Origin: JAKORR01 sp964608495
GTDB lineage: Bacteria; Armatimonadota; Zipacnadia; Zipacnadales; FEN-943
Length of the DNA: 26,064 nt
Direction: 5' to 3'
NCBI GenBank assembly: GCA_964608495.1
Contig: CAZSOQ010000051.1
Location: 1-26,064, forward strand
Part shown: piece after piece, positions 7,874 through 14,843 of the stretch
Numbering within the stretch: the first letter of the stretch is position 1
Layout of the letters: each line of letters opens with the position of its first letter
Notes under the pieces: model-generated
Told to the model about the DNA's origin: nothing
The model's input: only the letters and a program-made list of their open reading frames with translations
Databases searched by the model: none
Program-made: the position numbers and the translations under genes

Positions 7874-8632
7874 TTAGAGGCGTTCCTCGAGGAGCAGGCG
7901 GCTGTCGGGGTCGAGGAGACTCACGTCCGGGATGTCGAACCTGTTGCCCTCGACGTCCGTGACAACCAGGCGCCTCGGCAGGGGGTACTTGGCGGATTCG
8001 CGAATGTCTCGGGTGAGGAAGGTGACGCGCCCGCGGTCGGTGTCCACGGTCCACTCGATCAGGTCGTACCTGTCGCGACAGGCCAGGATGGCGCGGATCT
8101 CGGGCACGAGGTAGCGCCGGTCGAGCTCCTCGCGGGCCAACTGCTGGTCTTCCTCGGGGAGGGCGCGCAGGTCCAGGAGCACGCCTACCTCGTCGCCCTC
8201 GGCGGAGAGGACCGAGATCCATCCGTCCGGGTGGCTTAGCGGGAACAAGCGCACGAGGATCACGGGGCGCCATTCCGCGTCCTCGGGGGATTCGGGGGCC
8301 TCACCGGCGTCGGCGGCCGTCTCGTCGCCCGAGTCGGCGGCCTCGGCCTCGGTCTGGGCCGGTCCTTCAGCCTGGCCCTCGGGAGCGGCGGGCTCAGGGG
8401 ATTCCTGCGCGGCCTCTTCGGCGTCGGCAGGCGGGGCCGCGGCGGCCTCGTCCTCGCCGGCGGGGGGCCAGGCGTCGCGGTGCATCTCCAGCCGCCCGTC
8501 CTCGCGCCGCAGGCGCACGACCGAGGGGTCGAGAGGGACCAGCTCGGCGGAGGTGGTTTCCGGCGCCGGGGGGATGGACGGGCTGGTCAGGACGGATGCC
8601 TGCCCCGACGATCCGTGTCCGTGGAAGTGCAT
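7874..8632 (-). CDS. DUF1854 protein, partner of the adjacent ABC exporter
   Basis: 252 residues from ATG 8632, 34 bp after the ABC ATPase stop and on the same strand, so probably co-transcribed. The N-terminus is His-rich (MHFHGHG). Residues of about 58-120 are an acidic Ala/Glu/Pro linker. Residues of about 121-250 match DUF1854: VRLFPLSHPDGWISVL, a LxxLPEEDQQLAREELDRRY helix, TVDTDRGRVTFLTRD, and an ending close to VTDVEGNRFDIPDVSLLDP. DUF1854 proteins are commonly found beside ABC exporters of the same type as here, including a pair annotated as cyanophycin-associated in other bacteria. No cyanophycin synthetase or cyanophycinase is visible in this window, so the substrate is open. It is predicted to be cytoplasmic, with no signal or membrane segment. 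Confidence 0.85.
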   Translation of the reverse strand: MHFHGHGSSGQASVLTSPSIPPAPETTSAELVPLDPSVVRLRREDGRLEMHRDAWPPAGEDEAAAAPPADAEEAAQESPEPAAPEGQAEGPAQTEAEAADSGDETAADAGEAPESPEDAEWRPVILVRLFPLSHPDGWISVLSAEGDEVGVLLDLRALPEEDQQLAREELDRRYLVPEIRAILACRDRYDLIEWTVDTDRGRVTFLTRDIRESAKYPLPRRLVVTDVEGNRFDIPDVSLLDPDSRLLLEERL

Positions 8633-8666
8633 GGCCTGTGTCCCCCGTGGGATTGCTCCGCAAGGT

Positions 8667-9539
8667 CTACCTTTCGACGGCTCGGACCTTCGAGATCTCC
8701 TGGTAGGTCTGCACGAGGCGGTAGAATTCGCCCTGTTGCTCGAGGAGGTCGTTGTGGGTGCCTATCTCGGCGATCTCGCCGTTCTTGAGCACGAGGAGGC
8801 GGTCGGCGTTCTTGAGGGTGGACAGGCGGTGCGCGATGGCCACCGTCGTGCGTCCCTCGGCGAGGCGGTTGATGGCCTCCTGGATCTGCTTCTCGGTCTG
8901 AACGTCCACCTGGGAAGTGGCCTCATCGAGGATGAGGATGCGCGGGTTGTGCAGGACGGCCCGGGCGATGGCGACACGTTGGCGCTCGCCGGCCGACAGG
9001 CCCGCGCCGCCCTCGCCCACGAGGGTCTCGTAGCCGTCAGGCTTGCGGAGGATGAAATCGTGGGCGTTGGCGATCTTGGCGGCGCGCACGATCTCCTCGC
9101 GGGTGGCACCGGGCTTGGCGTAGGAGATGTTCTCGGCGATGGTGCCGCTGAAGAGGAAGGTGTCCTGAGGCACCACGCCCATGTGGCTGTGCAGGTCCTC
9201 CAGGCGAAGCCTGCGGATCGGGATGCCGTCTATCAGCACCTCGCCCTCGTCGGGATCGTAGAAGCGGCAGATGAGGTTGATGGTCGTGGACTTGCCCGCG
9301 CCGCTATGGCCCACCAGGCCGATCATCTCACCGGGCGGCACCTCGAAGGAAACGTGCCTGAGCACGGGCCGGTGGGCGTCGTAGCCGAAGGTGACGTCGC
9401 GGAACTCGACGCGCCCCTCGATCACGGGCATGGCCACGGCGTCCTCGGCGTCGGCCACCTCGGGGCGCGTGTCCAGGACCTCGAAGACGCGCTCGGCGGC
9501 GGTCAGGGAGCGGGAGGTCCAGTTGAGCAGCATGGACAT
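8667..9539 (-). CDS. ABC exporter, ATPase half (downstream of an in-frame stop)
   Basis: 290 residues from ATG 9539. It contains the end of a membrane domain and a complete nucleotide-binding domain: Walker A GHSGAGKST, Q-loop VVPQDTFLFSG, signature LSAGERQR (Ala where the consensus has Gly), Walker B ILILDEATSQVD and H-loop IAHRLSTL. The frame is continuous with the upstream membrane half through RPIRFMSM; only a TAA at 9555-9557 separates them. The start MSMLLNW is mid-helix in normal exporters, and no good ribosome site precedes it, so independent translation would be unusual. I infer one ancestral gene of about 734 codons, now interrupted by mutation or by a sequencing error. Confidence 0.85.
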   Translation of the reverse strand: MSMLLNWTSRSLTAAERVFEVLDTRPEVADAEDAVAMPVIEGRVEFRDVTFGYDAHRPVLRHVSFEVPPGEMIGLVGHSGAGKSTTINLICRFYDPDEGEVLIDGIPIRRLRLEDLHSHMGVVPQDTFLFSGTIAENISYAKPGATREEIVRAAKIANAHDFILRKPDGYETLVGEGGAGLSAGERQRVAIARAVLHNPRILILDEATSQVDVQTEKQIQEAINRLAEGRTTVAIAHRLSTLKNADRLLVLKNGEIAEIGTHNDLLEQQGEFYRLVQTYQEISKVRAVER

Positions 9540-9554
9540 GAAACGGATGGGGCG

Positions 9555-10871
9555 TTAGAACATCTCGACATAGGCCAGGAAGGCCATGAGGGTGCCCACG
9601 GTCATGGGGCCGAAGAGGACGTTGCGACCGCCCACATACCACACCAGGAGCGTGCCGAGGGTGATGAGCAGCGATAGGGCGGAGAAGACCAGGGCCCAGA
9701 GGCGTTCGGCCTGGACGCCCGTGATCGCGAGGTCGTCGCTACCCTGGGTAAAGCGCGAGATCTCCCGGCGCTCCTGGCCGAAGACCTTCACCACGCGCAG
9801 GCCGCTGAGGGACTCCTGGAGGATGGAGTTGAGCAGGCTCCAGCGGTGGAAGAAGCGGTGCATGTAGCGGCGGATGCGGCGCCAGAAGGCGGCTGAGAGG
9901 ATGGAGACGAAGGGCGCCGGTATGCAGACGATCAGGGCCAACCGGGGATCGAGGACGAAGAGCATGATGCCGATGCCCACGATGAGCATGATGTTGATGG
10001 CGAGGTCCTGGGAGCCCCAGACGAGGAAGTCCTGGAGTCGGCTGGTGTCCTGGTTGACGCGCGAGATGACGCTGCCGAGCTGGCGCTTGTCGTAGAAGCG
10101 CAGGGACAGGTACTGCAGATGCTGGTAGAGCTGGCAGCGGATGTCGTGGGTGAGGCGATTGCCGAGCAGGGCCGACAGCCAGCCCTGCGCGGCGCCGGCC
10201 GCCGCCATGAGCACGTGCGCCCCCACCAGCGCGAGAACGAGCAGGCCCAGCAGGGCGAGCCGGTCCTCAATGGCCTTATCGGGCTTCGTGGGAGCCAGCA
10301 CGTCGTCCATGAGGGGTTTGCGCAGATACGGGGGCACCAATCCGAGGGCCGTGTTCATGAAGGCCAGCAGCGAGAGGGCCAGGGCCTTCACCCAGTGGGC
10401 GCGCAAGTACTGCACCAGCCGGAGGATGGTGCGGCTCTTGGGCAGGCAGGCGGGACAGACCTTGGTGCCCTTCTCGAGGGGCAGGCCGCAGCGCGGACAC
10501 CGGGTGTCCTCGTCCTCGGGGATCTCCGCCTCCTCGCCCTTGAGCCACTTGCCGAGCATGGCGGCGACGGTGGCGAACTTCGCGCAGCGAGAGGCCGTGT
10601 AGCGGACCAGCTCGAGGCGCGTGCCGCCGCTGGAGACCTCGAAGGCGCCACCGCCGATCAGGATCTCGGCCTTGGGCTCCTCGATCTCGGCCAGAGGGAG
10701 CGTCAGGCGGGTCTCGACCATCCCGTTGCTGTCGGCCAGGACGAGCAGGTGGTCCTGGGTGACTACCAGCCATTCGCGCCCGAAGGAGCCGTCAGGACGC
10801 AGGTCCGCCTGCACGGAGAGGCGGACCGGCTCGTCCAATTGGGTGCCGTCAGGCAAGGCATCTTGCCACAA
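9555..10871 (-). CDS. ABC exporter, membrane half with N-terminal zinc ribbon
   Basis: 438 residues, ending at the TAA at 9555-9557. The frame stays open through the repeat array and the N gap, but that part encodes only repeat. TTG 10871 has GGGGGA 7 nt upstream and is the likeliest start, although the true 5' end may have been altered by the array. Residues 1-115 look like a PH-like beta domain. Cys125, Cys128, Cys139 and Cys142 (CPRC...CPAC) form a zinc ribbon. From about residue 150 comes an ABC exporter membrane domain with alternating hydrophobic helices (for example LALLGLLVLALVGAHVLM) and coupling-helix motifs such as RFYDKRQLGSVISRVNQD. Zinc ribbon plus exporter plus DUF1854 is a recognised family layout. 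It is a plasma-membrane transporter of unknown substrate. Confidence 0.85.
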   Translation of the reverse strand: MWQDALPDGTQLDEPVRLSVQADLRPDGSFGREWLVVTQDHLLVLADSNGMVETRLTLPLAEIEEPKAEILIGGGAFEVSSGGTRLELVRYTASRCAKFATVAAMLGKWLKGEEAEIPEDEDTRCPRCGLPLEKGTKVCPACLPKSRTILRLVQYLRAHWVKALALSLLAFMNTALGLVPPYLRKPLMDDVLAPTKPDKAIEDRLALLGLLVLALVGAHVLMAAAGAAQGWLSALLGNRLTHDIRCQLYQHLQYLSLRFYDKRQLGSVISRVNQDTSRLQDFLVWGSQDLAINIMLIVGIGIMLFVLDPRLALIVCIPAPFVSILSAAFWRRIRRYMHRFFHRWSLLNSILQESLSGLRVVKVFGQERREISRFTQGSDDLAITGVQAERLWALVFSALSLLITLGTLLVWYVGGRNVLFGPMTVGTLMAFLAYVEMF

Positions 10872-10890
10872 GGGCCATTCCCCCAGTAGG

Positions 10891-11239
10891 GACCACCACA
10901 CCACCACCGCCGCAGGCCGCGGAGGACCCCGGCCTGTCCAGACCACCACACCACCACCGCCGCANNNNNNNNNNNNNNNNNNNNNNNNNNNNNNNNNNNN
11001 NNNNNNNNNNNNNNNNNNNNNNNNNNNNNNNNNNNNNNNNNNNNNNNNNNNNNNNNNNNNNNNNACCGCCGCAGGCCGCGGAGGACCCCGGCCTGTCCAG
11101 ACCACCACACCACCACCGCAGGCCGCGGAGGACCCCGGCCTGTCCAGACCACCACACCACCACCGCCGCAGGCCGCGGAGGACCCCGGCCTGTCCAGACC
11201 ACCACACCACCACCACCGCAGGCTAAAGCCTGCGACTAC
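10891..11239 (-). repeat. 50-bp tandem repeat array interrupted by the assembly gap
   Basis: Units of 50 bp start at 10891 and 10941. After the gap come a partial unit, a 47-bp unit at 11100 that has lost one triplet, a 50-bp unit at 11147, and a terminal unit at 11197. Each internal unit has a CCA-rich block and arms CAGGCCG and CGGCCTG. The terminal unit instead carries CGCAGGCT-AA-AGCCTGCG (11217-11234) and ACTAC, giving GTAG on the minus strand. The array fills most of the 428-bp spacer between the ABC gene and the secretin operon. The internal units here differ from those at 979, so units have been homogenised within each locus. Confidence 0.9.
10965..11064. other. Assembly gap of 100 N
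   Basis: Exactly 100 unresolved bases lie inside the tandem array. A round 100 usually means a placeholder, so the true number of repeat units is unknown. Confidence 0.95.
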
Positions 11240-11261
11240 TATTGGCCATCGTCCCCGCACT

Positions 11262-11286
11262 GCCGCAGGCTGAAGGCTGCGACTAC
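11262..11286 (-). repeat. Single degenerate REP-like copy
   Basis: GCCGCAGGCTGAAGGCTGC followed by GACTAC. It keeps the GTAG-type end on the minus strand, but one arm has a change (AGGCTGC instead of AGCCTGC) that weakens the stem. It lies 14 bp after the stop of the last secretin gene. Confidence 0.7.
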
Positions 11287-11299
11287 GGCTATGGCCCAG

Positions 11300-13072
11300 C
11301 TATGGCCCAGGGGCGGTCTTGTCCCCGGGTACCCCCTCCTCGATGCAGCCCAGGTCGCCGGGGCGCAGGAAGCGGCGCCGGATCTCAGCGTCCTCCTCCG
11401 AGTCGGGCAGGCGGCCCCGCTCGTCCAGCAGGCGCGGACGGACCAGGATCACCAGCCGGCTGCACACCTCGTTCGTGGACTCGCGGCGGAACAGAGGGCC
11501 GATGATCGGGAGGTCCGCCAGCAAGGGAATCCTGCGGTAGGTCGTCTCGGTCTGCCATTGGATGAGCCCGCCGATGACGATCGTCTCGCCGTCCTTCGTG
11601 CGCAAGGTGGTGCTCGCGTTGCGGGTGCTCAGCCGCGGCAGGCCTGTCTCGGCGTCCAGCTCGACGATGTTCGAGACCTCGATGCTCAGCCAGGTGGTGA
11701 TCTCGCGATCGCCACCCGTCCAGGGCCGGACCTGAAGCTGGACCCCGACGGGCACGGTCTCTATGCGCTCCTGCTGCTGCCCCCACTGCAGGTAGGTGAC
11801 CTTGATGAAGCGCTGCTGGCCGATGAAGATCCTGGCGTACTTGCCATTGGCGGCGGCCATGCGCGGATGGGCGCGGATCACGGCGGAGCCGCTGGTGATG
11901 ACGGCCTGCAGACGGGCCTGCAGAACGGCGGTGTCCGCGATGACGGCGTCCAGACCGTCGCCCTCGAGGCGGCGGAAGGAGACGTCGCCGGTGGAGGTGT
12001 CCACGGAGGCGCCGTGGCCGGGGCTCTGGTACAGCCAGTCCAGGCCGGCTGCCTTGGCGCCCTCTTCGGTCAGCTCGACGGCCATGGCCTCGATCATGAT
12101 CATGGGCGGCGGGGCATCCGTGGCCTCGAGGTCATGGCGGATCTTCTCGAGCATCTGGGTGGGAGCCGTGACCACGACGGCGTTCTGCTCGGGGTTGTCG
12201 TGCACGTACTTGAACAGGAAGGTGGGCAGGAGGGACACGGCGTCGCTGGCCTTGAGGTAGCGCACGGGGAAGGAGCTGGTGCCGCTGCGGCGATAGGTGG
12301 TCAGGTCGGCGGGCACGCCTTCGCTGAGCATGTAGACGTCCCTGACCGGGGACAGGGCGAGGCCATAGCCTGCGGCGATGCCGTTGATGATGTCGAGGGC
12401 GGGCATATCAACGACGTTGAGGCTCACCTTGTGCTGGACGGCATCGTCCACGGCGACGCTCAGGCCGCCCTTGTCGGCGATCTCGGCCACCACCTTGTGG
12501 AGGTCGGCCTTGACGGCGCGGACCGAGAGCATGTCGTCGTGCCGAAGAACCTCCAGGGACCCTTCCTTCTCGGTCTCGCCTTCGGCCGTCTGGGCGCCGG
12601 TCTCGACGGTGCGCTCGCCCATCACGGTGAGCATGAAGGTCTGGCGGTCCTCGCTGAGCACGGCCTCGACGCGGGAGGGCTCGGTCATGGTGACCTGCAT
12701 GACCACGCCCAGGCCCTGAGGGGCGTTCTGGGGCACCAGGAAGCTCACCGTGCTGACAGGCTCTTGGTCCACCTGGTAGAGAGTCTTCTCGAGGGCCAGG
12801 CGGGCCTGGGGGAAGCGAAGTTGCACTTCGGTGGACCGGCGCCTGTTGTACAGGGCGCCCTCGGAGCCGTCCTCGGGCTCCCATACGAGGATGCCGTCGG
12901 CCTTCACCTGGATCTGGACGCCGTTGCTCAGACGGGTGATCTTCGCGTCGCGGATATAGCAGTAGGCCTCCTGGCCCACGCCGTCGGCTCCGAGAACCAG
13001 GTCGGCCGACGCGGCCAGGAAGCAGACCGCGAAGAGGATCGGCAGCGGATTGCATGGGTTGCGCTTAGCCAA
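11300..13072 (-). CDS. Secretin (GspD/PilQ superfamily), third gene of the secretin operon
   Basis: 590 residues from TTG 13072, which has GGGAG 9 nt upstream; an alternative TTG at 13078 is too close to it. The start overlaps the stop of the preceding secretin gene by 8 bp. A Sec signal covers about residues 1-28. Residues of about 40-155 form an AMIN-like beta domain (LSNGVQIQVKADG). An STN/N0 domain lies at about 172-240 (VRAVKADLHKVVAEIA). An N1/NolW-type domain follows at about 268-320 (AVVVTAPTQMLEKI). The C-terminal secretin domain spans about 325-550 with VPVGVQLQVRPW, DGETIVIGGLI and IPLLADLPIIGPLF. It should form an outer-membrane ring channel for a type II secretion or type IV pilus system. 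Confidence 0.9.
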   Translation of the reverse strand: MAKRNPCNPLPILFAVCFLAASADLVLGADGVGQEAYCYIRDAKITRLSNGVQIQVKADGILVWEPEDGSEGALYNRRRSTEVQLRFPQARLALEKTLYQVDQEPVSTVSFLVPQNAPQGLGVVMQVTMTEPSRVEAVLSEDRQTFMLTVMGERTVETGAQTAEGETEKEGSLEVLRHDDMLSVRAVKADLHKVVAEIADKGGLSVAVDDAVQHKVSLNVVDMPALDIINGIAAGYGLALSPVRDVYMLSEGVPADLTTYRRSGTSSFPVRYLKASDAVSLLPTFLFKYVHDNPEQNAVVVTAPTQMLEKIRHDLEATDAPPPMIMIEAMAVELTEEGAKAAGLDWLYQSPGHGASVDTSTGDVSFRRLEGDGLDAVIADTAVLQARLQAVITSGSAVIRAHPRMAAANGKYARIFIGQQRFIKVTYLQWGQQQERIETVPVGVQLQVRPWTGGDREITTWLSIEVSNIVELDAETGLPRLSTRNASTTLRTKDGETIVIGGLIQWQTETTYRRIPLLADLPIIGPLFRRESTNEVCSRLVILVRPRLLDERGRLPDSEEDAEIRRRFLRPGDLGCIEEGVPGDKTAPGP

Positions 13073-14843
13073 GGCCAAGGTCTCCCGATTCTAGATGGTG
13101 GAGGGACGGCTCGTCCGGCGGGGCGCCCTCACGAGCCCTGGGCTGGACGAGCACCCAGACTTCTCGCGCGACGTCGGAGGAGGTCCTCCCGCGAAGCAGG
13201 CTTCCGAAGGTGGCCCAGTCGCCGTGGGGCCAGGGCCGGCGCGTCTCCCTGCTCGTCTCGCCCAGGATCACGCCGCCCGCCACGACGGTCTGGCCCGAGC
13301 GCAGGCACAGAGAGGTGCGGACCCGGCGGCGAGACACGGCGGGCTCGGTGCCTCCGCCGATGATGCTGTCGCTCTCGATGAGGGCGTTGATGTTGATTAC
13401 ATCGCCCGAGGTGAAGGGCTGGCAGCTCAGGCGCGTGCCGGCGGAGACGGAGGTCAGGGCGACCTCCTGCTCGTACCCGACGAGGCGCCAGAAGTACTGC
13501 TGCTCGCCGACGAAGAGCTGGCCTGTCTCACCGTTGAGCACCGATATTGAGGGAAAGGCTTTGACCTTGACCAGGCCACGCCTGCGCAGGTCGCGGAGGC
13601 CGGCCAGGATCTCCCTGGGCTGTCGGTCGGTGACCTCCACGGAGATCGTGCCCTCGCTGCCGAGGCGGCCGTAGGTGGTGCCCCCGGACAGGCTGATACT
13701 GGCCTCGTGCCTCTCGTCCTCGCTGGTGGCGATCTCCAGGACCCATCCGCGGAGGTTGGCGTACCAGAGGGGCTTGTCGAGCTCGGCCACGTCGCGGGCC
13801 ACCTTGTCTATCAGGCGCTGAGGCCCAGTGACGATCAAGGTGTTCGTGCCCGGGTCCGAGTGGACATAGGTGAGCAGGCAATCGGGCAGGGACTGGAAGG
13901 CGCTCTCGGCCGTGATGTGGTGCAGCGGGATAGACTGGGCGCTGGAGGCCCAGTAGGCCGAGGCGGTGTCGGGGACGCCGCTGCTGAGGTAGTAGGCCTC
14001 GACGGCGCGGACGGGGCCGTCGCCGCCGCGGACCGGGCGGGGCTTGCTCAGGGACAGCCCGTAGCCGTTGGCCAGGGCCTCGAGCAGCTCGTCGAAGGTA
14101 ACGTCCATCAGATGGACGCTGGCCCGCCGCTGCACGTAGTCGTCCACGTAGACGGTCACTGCACTCAGGGCGGAGGCCTGCCGCACCAGCTCGTGCAGGT
14201 CGGCGTTGACCGCATCCACGGTCAGCAGGCCGTCCCTCTCGGTCACGTGCAGCCGTTCCTTCGCCAGGATCTTGTCCTGCCGCTGGGGCTCGGGCTCGCC
14301 GGGCCTGTCGCTGGTGACGAAGATGAGTAGCTGGCTGCGGTCGCGGGTGGGCTCCATGTCCACGCGGATGGGGCCGTCCTCGTAGGGGATGTCGTCGGCG
14401 CGGCCCCGCGCCTCGTCGTCGCTCTGGCTACGCCACATGCCGAAGACTCCCGACCTGTAGAGGACGACGGAGCAGAGGAGCCCGATGCTCTCTCGCGCGC
14501 CGGGCGGGACCTCGAACTCGAGGTGGCTGACGGGATGGCGGCCGACGCTGATCATGGGCGCCGGCGCTCCGCGCACGTTCCTCAGCAGGAAGGTGAAGCG
14601 CCGCGTCTGCGTGCGGCGCCAGTTTCCGTCCTCGTCCTGGTGCCAGTAGGGACCGTAGTCCCAGCTAGTCTTGATGACGCCGTCCGCCTTCAGGCGAATG
14701 CGCACGCCGTTAGGCAAGGGCTCGACCTGTACGTCGGTCAGCTCGCAGAACTCGAGCAACTGACCCCAGCCGAGGCCGGCCAGCACGGCAAGCGCGGCTG
14801 CCAAAGCCCCCAGGTTGCGGAGCGACCTCGTGGACAGCGTCAC
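13065..14843 (-). CDS. Diverged secretin paralogue, second gene of the secretin operon
   Basis: 592 residues from GTG 14843, which overlaps the previous gene's stop as GTGA; GGAGG lies 10 nt upstream. Signal peptide at residues 1-27. The AMIN-like region (LPNGVRIRLKADGVI) closely parallels the downstream gene. STN domain at about 203-262 (VNADLHELVRQASAL), N1-type domain at about 304-357 (TLIVTGPQRLIDKVA), secretin domain at about 366-568. The secretin core keeps KAFPSISVLNGETGQLFVGEQQYF and SGQTVVAGGV, but the normally conserved IP-L-IPIIG-LF segment has become RPWPHGDWATFGSLLRG. It may be a non-pore or accessory ring subunit. The end HHLESGDLGLG resembles the end of the downstream gene product, which supports tandem duplication. 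Confidence 0.88.
   Translation of the reverse strand: MTLSTRSLRNLGALAAALAVLAGLGWGQLLEFCELTDVQVEPLPNGVRIRLKADGVIKTSWDYGPYWHQDEDGNWRRTQTRRFTFLLRNVRGAPAPMISVGRHPVSHLEFEVPPGARESIGLLCSVVLYRSGVFGMWRSQSDDEARGRADDIPYEDGPIRVDMEPTRDRSQLLIFVTSDRPGEPEPQRQDKILAKERLHVTERDGLLTVDAVNADLHELVRQASALSAVTVYVDDYVQRRASVHLMDVTFDELLEALANGYGLSLSKPRPVRGGDGPVRAVEAYYLSSGVPDTASAYWASSAQSIPLHHITAESAFQSLPDCLLTYVHSDPGTNTLIVTGPQRLIDKVARDVAELDKPLWYANLRGWVLEIATSEDERHEASISLSGGTTYGRLGSEGTISVEVTDRQPREILAGLRDLRRRGLVKVKAFPSISVLNGETGQLFVGEQQYFWRLVGYEQEVALTSVSAGTRLSCQPFTSGDVININALIESDSIIGGGTEPAVSRRRVRTSLCLRSGQTVVAGGVILGETSRETRRPWPHGDWATFGSLLRGRTSSDVAREVWVLVQPRAREGAPPDEPSLHHLESGDLGLG

Noticed and set aside
10872..11216. N-terminal extension of the ABC exporter through the repeats and N gap
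   Set aside because: The frame is open only because the 50-bp units and the Ns contain no stop; the encoded residues are repeat translation.
11291..13363. 690-codon plus-strand open frame
   Set aside because: It is antisense to two secretin genes whose motifs are clear; the composition is that of a shadow frame.
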